From Blastocladiella emersonii ATCC 22665 (Eukaryota; Blastocladiomycota; Blastocladiomycetes; Blastocladiales; Blastocladiaceae), in NCBI GenBank assembly GCA_025594325.1, contig JANHCV010000008.1, positions 248,001 through 312,000 of the forward strand: a stretch of 64,000 nt of DNA, written 5' to 3'. Below, piece after piece: positions 50,001-61,393 of this stretch. The notes under the pieces were generated by a model, which worked only from the letters and a program-made list of their open reading frames with translations, searched no databases and had not been told where the DNA came from. Positions within the stretch are counted from its first letter, which is position 1, and each line of letters starts with the position of its first letter. Both the position numbers and the translations under genes were made by a program.

Positions 50001-50741
50001 TTTGGAGACACGCGTAGCTGCCGCGGGGCGCAGGCGGTGGTCGAAGATAATACAGGCCTGGACCAAGTCGGGGAGCCACGGGCCCGTAACTCGGTCACCG
50101 CGGTATGCGAGAAAGCACTCAGAAAGAATGACCTCGCGCACCGTGTTCGGGAGCCGAAGCGCGGCCACGGTCGCGGCGGTAGCGCCAGCGGAAGCGAGGA
50201 GCACGCTCGTCACCTTCTGCGACGGGCTCGCGAGAGCGCTGGCGATCGTCGCGACCATGGTGTCGGTCAGGCGCGCCTTGTAGACGGCAAGTCGCGGATT
50301 TCCTTCTTGGATCAGCTGGGCAAGCTTGCCTGGCACGGCCCCCGCAGCATCGGCGGGCATGTAGTCGAGGAGAATGGCGGCGGGGCCGAGGTCCTCAATG
50401 AATCTTTGGCCGCGCTTGTTCCGGGCGAAGATGGCCCGGATCACATCAAAGGACTCGAGCCGGCCCGCGTCATAAACCTGGCAAACGTCGTCTATGCTTA
50501 ACTTGATCTGGCGCTCCGATTCGATCCACAGGTTGAGCGCAGGAACGTTGCCGTTGAGCGCCGCGTTCATGAACGTGATGTTGTCGAGGACGTGGTCCAC
50601 GATCGCCCCGTGCACGCGGGGCGCTGCAGCTCGCGGGAGCACGGCATCGTACTGGGCGAGGCCAAGCGTGTCGGCGCGATCGTGCGCGCGCACGGCGCGA
50701 ACGAGGATGGCCTCAATAAGTGCAAGTATATCTAGCTTCAT
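50001..50741 (-). pseudogene. LRR gene, 5' half (split by transposon)
   Basis: Starts at the ATG 50739-50741 (MKLDILALIEAILVRAVRAH). It continues with an ankyrin-like stretch (MNAALNGNVPALNLWIESER, VYDAGRLESFDVIRAIFARN, PAAILLDYMPADAAG) and LRR-like repeats (LTDTMVATIASALA, TSVLLASAGATAATVAAL, VREVILSECFLAY) to the transposon junction. Near 50.08 kb the frame no longer matches the 3' half, so an intron or frameshift probably lies there. The 3' half with further LRRs is at 47138-47581. Before insertion this was one LRR protein, probably ~420 residues. Presumed adaptor or substrate-recognition role by analogy with other LRR proteins. Confidence 0.65.
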
Positions 50742-50878
50742 TGCAGGTAGTTCATTCGATGCGTGAGAGGTGCTTAGGAGGGAGAGAGTCTGCGAGCGGG
50801 GTTGCTCGCGTCGGCTGTGGGCAGGGGAACGCGAGCCCCTGTGCGTCGCGAGCATCGCGACTCTCACACCGCAGCGCA

Positions 50879-50902
50879 TCACATGATTGTTCGACGCGTC
50901 CA
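50879..50902 (-). promoter_or_regulatory. Promoter module of the LRR gene
   Basis: TCACATGA at 50879-50886 and GACGCGTCC at 50893-50901, 138 bp from the ATG at 50741. Near-identical to 53150-53173 (CGCATCACATGATTGTTCG shared). Confidence 0.6.
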
Positions 50903-53000
50903 ATCAGCGCGCTACTTGCGCCTCCACCTCATTGCCAGTACCTCCACCACTCACTCCGTTCGGGTGTCAACTGTGCGGGGCTTTGCCCAAGTGCCCTCTC
51001 GCAGCGATCACACGGCACTCCAGACGCGTCGTGGACGCGCGATGCAAGGAACTGCATGATTTGTGAACTGAGAGACACGGAACTCGCTTCAGATGTAGTG
51101 CAGACTGAGATCATGCTTCTGACTCGCATTACTCAAAGGGGCTCGAAAGAAAGAGTCGCGACGCGTCAGAACCACGCGTTTGGGCCGTCGCAACACGCCT
51201 TCTTCGCGCTTTTGTGCGTCTTCCTGCTCTTGAGGAGGATCAAGTCGACTACGGACGTGGCGGAGATAGCTGAAGGTCGCTGAACGGATCGCTGTTCAAG
51301 TTGCGGGAGCGACTCCTTGTGCAGCGAGTTGCGATCAAGCGCGCACAAACACGAACTGGCTCGAGTGATGGTGGCTTTGATCGAGCGCTAGCGCGACTTG
51401 ATTGTGGGCGCCGATTACTCTCAACATCGCCCCAATGCAGCATACGCGCACGTAGCGCGTAGTTCCAGCGCGCTCAAGGCAACTGAGATCGGATTTGTGA
51501 CAGACGCGTCAAGGCGAGCCACTCGCTCGTAAGAGCATGCTGGTGTTTTGAATGAGCCGAAAATAAAGCAGTCGGCGATCGTGAACTAACAGAATGTATC
51601 ATGCACAACGAATGCACGCGAAGACTCGATATCGACCAACGCGTCGATTTTCCGCGAAGAACGCGACCAACCATGATTCTGTTCGCGTCGCACGCTATGA
51701 GCCAGCTCGAGACCTCGCGTGAGCTCGCCTCCTTGGGCACGGAACAACAGAGCTCGGATGAAGCGGATCTATGGTGGAAAGATCGCGAAAGGTCGATGCG
51801 AGTTACGGTGCCACGGGATGTCGTTGACAGCGACACGAGACACTCTAGCGCAGATGGATGGATATCGTGTACGTCTTGATGCGCGCATGAGCGGAGCGCT
51901 TTGTCTCGCTCTTGTTCGCCTGATGAAAGTTGCTGACGGACCGATCCTCATCGTCGTGCGAAACCCCGGAGCACGTGAGGATTGTCAAAATTGTACTGAC
52001 GCACGCCCGTCGGTGGAAAGCTAGCATCAACGGTTCCAACCGCGGTCGCGACGGTTTGCTCAGCCGACTTTCTCTCGCCTCCAGTTGCTCGGTAGACCTT
52101 GACAAGGAGTTTTTAGTGAATCGATAACACGTTTCGCTGCTGTGCAGGTAGCAGGGGTCGAGGTAAGAAGCGGCCAGCAGCGCAGCAGATGAGCCGCGCG
52201 TGATTGCGCTGGAGCAAAGCCAGATGTGCGCTTCGCTCGTGATGAAGTTCGAATCCCAGGCCGCCGCAGCAGAGATACCGCGTGACCGCTCGTCGCGAGA
52301 GTTTAAGCGACTTCGTTGCACAACCCTCGCTTGGCACGACGTCCCTTGGCAAGTGAACAGGACGCGAGGGGTCGCCAGGCGGGCACAACGGCGGTATAGT
52401 GGCGGCAACGGCGGTGAAGAAACCGCGTTTTAAGACACAAGGGGAAGAACTAGAACACAAATAGCATCGCCTTTGAGCCTGGGTCACCACGGGAAACAAG
52501 GCACTGGAAGGCCCAGGTACCGTGAAAGCATCCCACAACACGCTGCTCCGCTCGGCGAGCTCGCCTAAGCAGCACTTGTGCAGTAGCAAGAGCAGAGTGC
52601 AAAAGCGGTGCCAATGGAACACTCAAGTCAACGGCCGAGTCGAGCACAGCACGTCGCCGTGCGAGCGCCACCCAAAGGCGCCGAGGTGGGACAGGACCGG
52701 CGTGTCGTCGATTTCGTGATTTATGGAATCCATTGCATAGAGTAAATGAGCTTCATTGAATAAGGAGAGCAAACGGGAGGGGAGCGGAGCGGAAGCGAGA
52801 GCGAAGCGAAGTGGCGCAACGCGACACGGGGAGTGATGTCATTGAGAAAAGTGTGACTGTAACGTGACGAGCGTTAGCCACGAAATCGCGGTCACTATAG
52901 CTTGGGCAAAGCCCCGCATCCACGCCTTTCGTAGCGTCAATCCACTTCTCCGGCCTTCACCAACGCACTCAACCAATCCAATTCCATCCAACTCCTCCTA
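50903..53000. other. Gene-poor stretch
   Basis: Short open frames occur on both strands, but none shows a recognisable domain, codon pattern like the neighbours, or splice-site support. No tandem or inverted repeat was noticed apart from the promoter-like module at the left edge. Confidence 0.45.
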
Positions 53001-53004
53001 CACC

Positions 53005-53090
53005 GCGGTCACACAAGTCCGCCAAATCCACCTCCTCCCCCCACTCTCGCCTGATACGCCGGCAGCTCGACCCACTCCCCCTCCTCTTCC
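53005..53090 (-). pseudogene. Duplicate of the 3' end of the adjacent membrane-protein gene
   Basis: ACAAGTCCGCCAAATCCACC and GCCGGCAGCTCGACCCACTC repeat, with few changes, the segment at 53279-53345 that encodes EWVELPAYEARREVGEEVDL of the next gene. Here the - strand gives EWVELPAYQAR and then loses the frame. Only the C-terminal end was duplicated. Confidence 0.6.
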
Positions 53091-53149
53091 CCGCCGACAA
53101 AGTCTGCATCCCCCAAACTGCACCCCGCGACTCTCAACTGGCGACGCAT

Positions 53150-53173
53150 CACATGATTGTTCGGCGCGTCTCC
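53150..53173 (-). promoter_or_regulatory. Orphan promoter-like module
   Basis: TCACATGA at 53150-53157 and GGCGCGTCTC at 53164-53173, - strand polarity. It faces the duplicated gene end at 53005-53090 and no intact gene. Confidence 0.45.
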
Positions 53174-53276
53174 TCTTCGTGCGCGGGCGCCCTCACCTCA
53201 TCCATGTTCCGCGTAGCATAGAAGACACTCAATCTTTCCGATTACATCCGACTCTTCTCTCGCTCGCGCGCCGCAC

Positions 53277-54010
53277 TCACAAGTCTGCCAAATCCACCTC
53301 CTCCCCCACTTCCCTTCTCGCCTCGTACGCCGGCAACTCAACCCACTCCCCCGCGTCACCCACGTAGTCCACATCCCCAAACCGCGCCGGCGCCATCACC
53401 CGCTCGCTCGCCGGCCGCAACCCGCGTTCCCGCTCCACGAAGCGCGCAACGCTCCGCGGCATGACGGCGCGCTGGACGCGGCGGTGCAGCCACATCAATA
53501 AGCCGGCGGGGCCGAGGACGGCGGCGACGGCGAGGGCGAGGAGGAGGAGCGCGGTGATGAGGGTTGCGAGAGGTGGAGGGGTGGGTGAGGGTGGGGTGGG
53601 GGCGGTGAGTCGCGCAGCGGCCGCGGTGGAGGGGTCAAGAAACGAGGCGGGCGGCGACGGGAACAGCTGGGGGTTGAGGGAAGGCGGGTCGATGCACACG
53701 CCGAGCGAGGGGGCGGTGGTTGGTGGGAGGAGCAGGCCGAGCTCCTCTATCGCGACAGCAGAAGGTGATCCGAGCGCGACGCACGCCGCGGGCGGCGGAC
53801 ACGTCGAATCATGGACTAGACCGGGTCGCAGTGTAAGCCTTGGTCGCCGATCCGCTCTCACTGCACGAGCTTACGTGAAGCCCACGACGGCAGCGGGACG
53901 CCGCCCTTGACGTGCGTGGCGGCGCACCACCCGCGGATCGCGGGCGCTGCCGCGGCGCGCGTCGCGGTGCGAGGGGTTGCATGAGCTGTCGTGGTCTTTG
54001 ATGGTGCCAT
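53277..54010 (-). CDS. Single-pass membrane protein with Pro-rich ectodomain
   Basis: Two exons, 53875-54010 and 53277-53815, joined across a 59 nt intron (donor GTAAGC, acceptor GTCTAG) in phase, giving 224 residues. The N-terminus is MAPSKTTTAHATPRTATRAA; then WCAATHVKGGVPLPSWAS, a Cys-containing Pro-rich stretch (STCPPPAACVALGSP, TAPTPPSPTPPPL), a strong helix LITALLLLALAVAAVLGPAG followed by LLMWLHRRVQ, and a charged cytoplasmic tail (RFVERERGLRPASERV, EWVELPAYEARREVGEEVD). The orientation suggests a type I-like membrane protein, but no clear signal peptide is seen. A TATATA lies near 54154 on the upstream side. The 3' end of the gene has been copied to 53005-53090. No known family. Confidence 0.65.
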
Positions 54011-54213
54011 TTGTGCGAGTTACATGAGCGGGAGCGTTGAGGGAGAAGAGAGCGGGGTTGACGTGGCGACCAAGAGCCGCAGCAGCGGTCAGCGAGGGTG
54101 ACTTGCGCGCACGCTGGAGCACAGGAACGATGAGAGCACACGCAAGAGACGACGGTATATAAGACGATCTATGGGGCAGGAAGTGGGGATCAAAACTGTT
54201 TGCGCGCTCACAC

Positions 54214-54819
54214 TTACGCGGTGGCGGGCTTCTCCATCTTGGCGAGCAGCGTGGCCTCGACGTAGTAGACGCGGGCAAAGTAGACGGCGGCGAGTCGGAC
54301 GAGCGACCAGAGGACAAAGTCGGGGAGGAGGACGGTGAGGAGGATGATCCAGGACCGGCGCGCGTCGCGGGCGTCGATGGGCTTGGGGTCCGAGATGACG
54401 TGGGTGCCCGGGTTCTCGCGGGCCATGAGGAAGAGCGTGGCGATCATGGTGGCGACGTAGGCGAGGACGTGCAGGAGCGACCAGAAGAAGTAGATGCGGA
54501 CGAGTGGGGCGCTGCGGCGGGTGAAGGCGACGAGGCCGAACACGGACATGGCGAGGCCGATGACGGCGAGCACGACGACGGCGTAGACCGAGTCCTTGAC
54601 CTCGGCCAGCAAAAAGTAGAACTGGTTGGCGAGGGTGTCGACGAGGGTCGGGTCGTCCTTGGCGGGGAGCAGGTTGAAGGCCGAGTTGAGGGCCGTGGCG
54701 AGGAAGAAGACGGAGGCGAGCGCCGTGTAGACGATCATGGCCTTGCGCAGGAAGGCGAGCCACCGCGTGGTGACGGCGTGCTGGATGGCGGCCTCGTTGT
54801 GCGTGGTCTTTGATGTCAT
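54214..54819 (-). CDS. Four-helix membrane protein
   Basis: A single-exon frame of 201 residues from the ATG at 54817-54819 (MTSKTTHNEAAIQHAV). A TATAAA box (GGGTATAAAGTC) lies at about 54884-54895, 65-75 bp upstream. Predicted helices: MIVYTALASVFFLATALNSA, VYAVVVLAVIGLAMSVFGLV, YFFWSLLHVLAYVATMIATL, and SWIILLTVLLPDFVLW with LVRLAAVYFARVYYVEA. The segment between helices 1 and 2 is ~25 residues. The C-terminus is LLAKMEKPATA. The pattern resembles small tetraspan membrane proteins, but no signature motif assigns a family. Codon use is strongly GC-ended, unlike the arrays. Neither this gene nor its neighbours have the ACGCGT/CACGTGA module. Confidence 0.75.
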   Translation of the reverse strand: MTSKTTHNEAAIQHAVTTRWLAFLRKAMIVYTALASVFFLATALNSAFNLLPAKDDPTLVDTLANQFYFLLAEVKDSVYAVVVLAVIGLAMSVFGLVAFTRRSAPLVRIYFFWSLLHVLAYVATMIATLFLMARENPGTHVISDPKPIDARDARRSWIILLTVLLPDFVLWSLVRLAAVYFARVYYVEATLLAKMEKPATA

Positions 54820-55842
54820 GGTTGGTTGGTTGGTTGCTTCGTTGCGTTGGGAGCGCGGATCGAGGTGCGGGGGCACGGGCAGACTTTATACCCTCGCGGG
54901 GCGATCCCCCTCACGCGTCCACCAAACTCGAGTGGCATCATCCAGCAACACGACGATGTGCAGGGCGACGTCACTGACGATGACCGGAGAATCTTGCTCG
55001 CGACGAGCGGTCCCTGCGCACGAGGGCGGTGCACGAGGGAGGCGCGCCCGAGGTGGCGGAGCGTGGCGGCGCGCACAGTGACGTCACTTGGAGGCCCCAC
55101 TGCCACAGTCTCGCAACTTTCATGCGGGCGGGCGGCGTATTGGTCGAGTATGACGGCGCATGAGTCATGCACGCGCGTCGCGTCGCTCCTCTGCTGTGTG
55201 GAGGTGCGGCAGCCGACGCGTCGACGCGCCGCGCCTCTCCTCCCTCGCGTCCCCCACCTGGACCTGGACTTGAAGTTTAGCCGGCCCACGGCGCGCGGCC
55301 GCGTACGGTTCCCACGCCGGGCCGTAAGCGTCCCCGGCGCGCGGCCGCGTGACTGCGCTTAGATTGCCGGCGCGGGTCCCACGCCAGCGGGGCCAGTCGC
55401 GTCGATGAAAGCGCGCGAGTCTCTGCGGTGCCCCAGTGGACTCAGGGACCGCCACCGCGTGTGTCCCCTCGCTCAGGATGAGAATCCGGCGTTCATTTCG
55501 AGGGCGGAAGAGGGCCGAGTTGAGTCAGACCGCGGCCGAGCTTCTGGCATGTTCCAGCAGCCCGTCCGCTTCGCGCAGCAGCGACACGCAGCAGGCCCAC
55601 GTTTCCGGGCCGGCGGGCTTCCGTGCAGAACGCGTGCCGCGCCGCGCCGCGCCGCGTCGGACCGTTTCGCAGTCATCGCCCGCCGCCGCCCCGCTGCCTG
55701 GCCGCCGCGTGTCTCGCCCGCTTCCTCTCTCTCCCCGAACACGGAATCATCAACCATCGTCCGCTGGCACTCGTTGCACACACTCGCACACTCTACGCAT
55801 CAACACACTCAACGCGCGCTGGCCGCCACACCACCACCACCA
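54820..55842. other. Divergent intergenic region
   Basis: Lies between the start of the four-helix protein gene (- strand) and the coiled-coil gene (+ strand). A TATA box at 54884-54895 serves the - strand gene. Several CGCG-rich runs and NotI-like GCGGCCGC sites occur; no coding region is supported. Confidence 0.5.
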
Positions 55843-58800
55843 CCATGACGTCGTCATCGCTGCTGCAGCCGCCGTCGTATGGCGAGCACCGCGCGCACCT
55901 GCTGCGGTCGCGGTCGCCGCTCGGCCTGCCCGCCACCGACACCGACACGGCGAGCGTCGAGGACCTGCTGCCCACACGCGCGACCCCGCCATCGCTGCAC
56001 CGCGCCGTGCCCTCGACGCCGCCCGCGAGCAGCGCCTCGCTGTCGCGCACGTCCCCGCCCGCGATGGGCCAGCTGCGGCCCTTCTTCGACCCGATCCTGC
56101 TGCAGCACTACCTGGGCCTGTCGCGCAAGCTGGCCGCGCTGGCCCCGTGCCACGACCTGCTGGCGCGGCAGCGCGCCCACACGCAGTCGCTCGAGGCCGA
56201 GGTCAAGGCCCAGCGCGAGCTGCTGCCCAACCTCGAGAAGCGGTCGTACGTGTTCTAATTGACTTTTGTTGTGTGGGCTTGGCATCTCGATTATTCCCGG
56301 GCGCAGCGGCCTCTTGCTCGTCCGGGTAATCGACCCGGCACCGGCTCTTCCGCATCCGGGCGGACGCGTCGGCTGCGGAGCCAGATGCGGGACCTGCTGC
56401 GCCACTTCCTGCGCGCCGACTTCACCTCGCACCACTCGCTCACTCACCCCTCCCTCCCCCTACGTCACCGTCGTGTAGCCACAAGGAGCACCGCGACGTC
56501 GAACGGCTGCGCAAGCTGACGCTCAGCACGCTCGGCGCGCTGCTGCGCGGCAAGTACGCCGAGGCTTTGCACCGCGGCGAGCGCGACTTCTGGTCGGCGT
56601 ACTCCGCCCTCCAGGCCGCCGAGGACCGCGTGCTCGCGCTCGACTCGGCGCTGCGCGTCGCGTACGCGAAACAGGCCGGGCTCGAGGCCAAAGTGCGCGA
56701 GCTCGAGCGCGGCGAGGCCGAGATCGCGGACCTCGAGAAGCTCCTGTTCGATACCGACGAACCGTACTACGCGCGGTCGATCTCGCGGCGCACGACGGTG
56801 CGGGATGATGGGGTGGACTCGGGCCGGTCGACGCCCGAGCGCGGCCGGTCGCTGCACCGGTTCCCGTCGCGGTCCGCGTCCATGCACTCGGCCGCGCGCG
56901 TCCCGCTCCCGGCGCAGCGGGATTCGGGGATCCTGCTCCCGCCGACCCCGACCTCGTCCGACGGCGACACGGCTGCGGCGCTACCCGCGCCCGCCCTCAT
57001 CTCGCTCGCGTCGACCCCCGCCATGTCCGTACCAGACGCCAACGCCGACGTCGCTGCGACCCCCGCCCCGTCGTCGTCCATGTCGCTCGACACGGACCGC
57101 GAGACCGATGCGGCCAACGGCGACGCCGAGGACAACGCCGACGGCGAGGGCGAGACGGACGCCTCGCCGCCCGCGTCGCTGCTGCGCGTCCGCCGCGTCG
57201 CGAGCCCGCCGATCGTCGCGTCGCTGGTCCGCGCGCCGCGGTCCGCGAGCGCCGCGCCGCTCCGCGGCGGGGACCGTCTGACGCCGCTCGAGATGCTCGC
57301 GCCGCGGACGCCTGGCGGCCCGCTCGCCGGCATCGCCCTGTCCGCGCTCCCGCACACCCGTACCCCCGCGCCCGCATCCTCGGGCCCGCTTACCGCGACC
57401 CTCGCGCGTACGCAAGTCGCCGACGCGCTGCGCAAGCGGGACGACTCGGTGCGGTTCATCGAGTCCCAAATCGCGCAGCTCGTCGGCGAGAAAGAAGACC
57501 TGGCGCGCGCGCTCGACCACCTGGCGGCCGCCGAGCGCCACGTGCACCACTCGATCGCCGCGCTCGACCAGCGCAGCCCCGACCCGTGCATGGAGTGCGC
57601 GAGGCTCGCGAGGCTCGCCGAGGAGATCTTTGAGACGCGCCAGGAGCAGGCGTTGCAGCGGCTGTTGTCTCCGACGGCCGCGGCCGCGGCGGAGGAGGTC
57701 GAGGTGCAGCGGCCGCGCACCGCGTCAAGCGCGAGCTCGCGGTCCGCCGTCGAGGCCGCGGCGGCTGCTGCGTCGGGGGTCGCGGAGCGCGGCGATGGGA
57801 GCGTGTGGCACCCGGCCCCCGCACCCGCCGCGCAGCAGCCGCAGCAGTCCCAGCGGCGCGGCAACTCGCGCCTGCGCCGCCCGTCGCTCGCCAACCTCGC
57901 GCGCGCGGTTCTCGGCGGCGGCGGCGGGCGCGACTCGGACTCGGGTACCAACTCGGCGTCTGACTGGCCGTCATCGACCTCGTCCGCCTCCGCTGCGAGC
58001 GCATCCTCGTCGACGAACCTGCTCCTCCGCCCGCCGCGCGCGTCGTCCGACGACCACCACACCGACACCGACCTGCGCGACCGCCTCGCGCGGCGCGGCC
58101 GCGCCATCACGCTCGACACGCACTCGGCCGTCACCGCCGCTGCCGCGGCCGCCGCGGCCGACGAGGAACCCGTCCCGATCCGCCAACCCGCCGTGATCCC
58201 GCTCACGCACACGCTGACGGCGCCGCCGACCATGGTCACGCTGCGGCGCGGGAGCGACAGCAGCGACACCTCGAGCTCGGGCGGCGGGGGTGGGGTGATC
58301 CGGCGGCTGGGCCGCCGCCACCGCCGCCGGATGCGTGCGCGGCGGGCGCGTGGAGGGCACCGGTCCGACGATGGGGATGAAGATAGCGACGACGGGTCGC
58401 GGTCGCGCAGTCGGTCGCGCAGCCGGTCGCGCCGCGGCGGCGGGTGGCTGAGCGACTCCGGCGCCGCCGCGTCACCGCCGCAGTCTCCGCGGCTCGACGC
58501 GAGCGACCCCGCGACGTTGGTGGGCCGGTGCACCAAGCACCCGAAAGTCGTGCCCGGCCGGCAAGCGCAGTTTTCCTTCTCTTCCTCCTCTCGCACCCCG
58601 CGGTCCCGATTCCACCCTCACCACCCTTCCCCACCTACCTCCAAAATCGCGCCCGCCATCGGCGCGAAACTCATCGGCGACACCCAGATTGCGCACCTGC
58701 ACCTCCGCGAAGCCGCGTCCGTCTCGGCGGCACACCTCGGCGGCGACGTGCCGATCGCCGGGCTCGATCTCGCCCTCAACAACGCGACGAGCGAGTCGGC

Positions 58801-59143
58801 GCGCGCGCGGCTCGCGGCCGCGCTGGCCAAGATCACGCGCACGCGCGGGGTCGTCGCCCGCCGGGTCGCGGATATCGACGCCGACCTCGCGTTCTTGCGC
58901 ACCGACGCGGCCGCGGCGAAGCGGCAGGGCGTGGCGGCCGTCGCGAACGTGATCCAGACGGCGATCGGGGTTGTGGGAGTGGATGAGCGGTTGCCCGGGT
59001 ACGACGAGGTGGTGGTAGCGCGCGCGGCGGGTGGGGAGGGGGTGCGGGTCGTGGAGGCGAATCTCGAGCAGGAGGCGCATCCGTCGGCGCCGACGCTCAA
59101 CCACGTTGGCGGCGCGGCGCGGGCGGTGACGGCGGACGCGTAA
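55843..59143 (+). CDS. Long Ser/Arg/Ala-rich coiled-coil protein, at least three exons
   Basis: The first exon starts at the ATG near 55843 (MTSSSLLQPPSYGEHRAHLL) and carries QLRPFFDPILLQHYLGLSRK and a coiled coil (QSLEAEVKAQRELLPNLEKR), ending at a GTACGT donor near 56247. A second piece near 56375-56437 reads LRSQMRDLLRHFLRADFTS. From ~56477 (HKEHRDVERLRKLTLSTLGA) one long frame continues to a TAA at 59141-59143. It has a coiled coil to ~56750, a long disordered region, a second helical section (ADALRKRDDSVRFIESQIAQ, DLARALDHLAAAERHVHHSI), C-x2-C in DPCMECARL, SRSRSRSRSRSRR, and a C-terminal part with IGAKLIGDTQIAHLHLREAA and LPGYDEVVVA. Splicing of exons 1-3 is not settled. Possibly a cytoskeletal or trafficking scaffold; no family recognised. 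Confidence 0.6.
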
Positions 59144-61393
59144 GCGGTGGAGATGGATGCTGGGTGTGACTAGCTGTATGTAAATGGATTCCCTCTGTTG
59201 GTCGATGTCTCTTGCGAAAGGGAACAGGGAAGAGGGGAGGTCGTAGTCGCTGCACGACCGTGGTCGCGCGAAGACGCGTCGCGTCTCAGGAAACGTGATA
59301 TCGCGACGCGTCTCGCGCCCCCGACCAAGTTCGACCGACCTCGGCTGGGATTGTAGCTCACATCGTCGTCCCCACGACCACACTGTGCAAACCCGTCGCA
59401 CATCACCCAACGCGAACTTCGACAAGGCGAACCGAACCGGCTAGTCGCCGCGATGCACTGCTTCGGCGCGACGACACCCCGCCCACGCCGATCCCGCTCC
59501 CCCGCCGATGGCCGCCGTCCCCCATTCATGCCTGAATCGCCCAGGCGACGCCCAAGCACACGGACTCCCAACATTCTCGATGACGCCAAGCTGAGCGAGA
59601 TGAGTCGCATTTCGTCGGTGCGGGGCGCCAGGTAAACCTCTGAAATCCGGCGCCCGGGTCCCCCGAACGCGGGCCTCTACACAGACGCCGGACTCCATCG
59701 CGCGCGCCGACCTCCGCAGCGTACGCCGACCTCTGGTCTCGGACGAAAGGCGCCGGGGACTATGGACGGCCGGCTTGCCTTCGTCGAACACGTATACTTC
59801 GGATCCTGGGCAGCACCAGATATGGTCGGTCAGGTCAGCACGAGTCGCGACCTTCGCTTGGTCAGCAACGACGCTGCGACGGCGTCGCGAAATAGCACCG
59901 TTCGCGACCCGCGACGCCGAGGTGGGCGCAGCCGTCGCCGTCACGCTGTGACTCGTCCGCGGTGGCGGAAGTCGAGGGACGCGCCGCGCCACGCACAAAT
60001 TGGGCGCCACGGCGTACCCTCCCTCGCCGACCACAGGCGATCACATGTGGCGGTGGCTCGCGAGTCGATCGCACCCGCTGACAAGTGAGGGTCGGTCAGG
60101 CCCTGCCCAATCGCGCGGGCGGCGCCATCAAGTCATGAACTGGTGGTGTGGGTCGATTGTTCGCGGTGGGCGCGCGCAGGGCGACTTCCCCGCGCACCCC
60201 GCGCGCCGCGTGCATTCAGTGGGTTGCGTCGACGCCTCGTACGCGATGTTAGCTCCTCCATGGCCGCAGGAGATCGTGCGGGCGGTTGGACGCGCTGTTC
60301 AGGGTCGGCGCCGCGGCGTTCACTTGGGCACCGCGAACCATGGACGCGGTGTGATGGTTGATCTGATCTTGGACGCGTAGTCGCGGGAGGGAGGACGGAG
60401 TCACGGCCGCGACGCGAACACGTTTATACGGGAGGGATCGGTCCAAATGGAGATCCTGAGGCAGCGTCGTCGCGGAACCGACACGTCGCGTCTTGGTGAT
60501 CTGCGACGGCGTGTCGGACTCGGAGGTGGTGCGAATACCTCGCGTCTGGGGCTGCCGCGGCCATGGCCACCGACCACGACCGCGATCCTCGTCCACTTCA
60601 TGATCTCGGTTGACTAGGCTCAATGGGCCAGCCGACATCCGCGACGAACCGCACGCGTCCGCGTCCATCCATCCACTCGGACCTTCTCGAGGCGGCGAGG
60701 CTTGCTACGGTGAGGTGACCTCTCGAGCAAAGCCACCTGCCGAGGCTTGGCCGCGGCCGGCCGCGCGACCTGACCGCAAGTATCTTTAGCGCGCCGGACC
60801 AAATCGTCTGCCCTCTCCCAAGCGCACCGCGAGGATTGGCTCGCTGGTATTCGGGCGTATATAACTAGACGGACGCCGCCGCCTCGGTACCCGCGGGACT
60901 CTGCCCATCGACCTTCATCGCTCTCGACGACGACGACGGCTACGCTCGCTCTCCACGACCATCGCGCCGCGCCCTGCTACTACTACGGTACGTCTCCAGC
61001 CCCGCTGCACAGCCCACGGGCAATCGGCGACGCGGCCGACGTCCCGCGGACGAGATTTCGCGTGGCACGGGCAGCCGGCCCGCCTCGGCCCGCTGCACGA
61101 CGCGCACGCTAGCCGCGCAGCGTTCCCACCGTGGTCGCGCTCCCGACCCGGCGTACGTGCGGCGAGCGCGGGTGGGAAGCGGGGTCGCGGAGCCGCGTCG
61201 GTCGCGTGGCCCACGGAGCGCGCGCGGGATCGCTCGCTGCTCCTGCTCTTGCTCCCGCGACTGTGCCCGATGGGACCTCATGCACTACGACGATGACGAC
61301 GATGCTGACCTTGTCCCGCGATGGCGATGCCCGTGTGGTGTTCGATAAATAGGCCCGACCTCCTCTACCCTCCCCCCCAACGCACCGTCAACC
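59144..61393. other. Long intergenic region
   Basis: About 2.2 kb without a supported gene. It contains an orphan ACGCGT/ACGTGAT module at 59274-59316, a possible TATA box GTATATAACT at 60857-60866 of unknown target, and a TATA-like GATAAATAGG at 61344-61353, about 45 bp before the next ATG. Open frames here show no consistent protein character. Confidence 0.5.
59274..59316 (-). promoter_or_regulatory. Orphan promoter-like module
   Basis: GACGCGTCGCGTCTC, AACGTGATATCGC and GACGCGTCTCGCG in close succession. They read on the - strand toward the 3' end of the coiled-coil gene, where no - strand gene was found. Confidence 0.4.

Noticed and set aside
56767-58596. Very long open frame on the - strand opposite the coiled-coil gene
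   Set aside because: It is the GC-rich shadow of the + strand frame: no splice signals, no recognisable domain, composition dominated by Arg/Ser from reverse GC codons.
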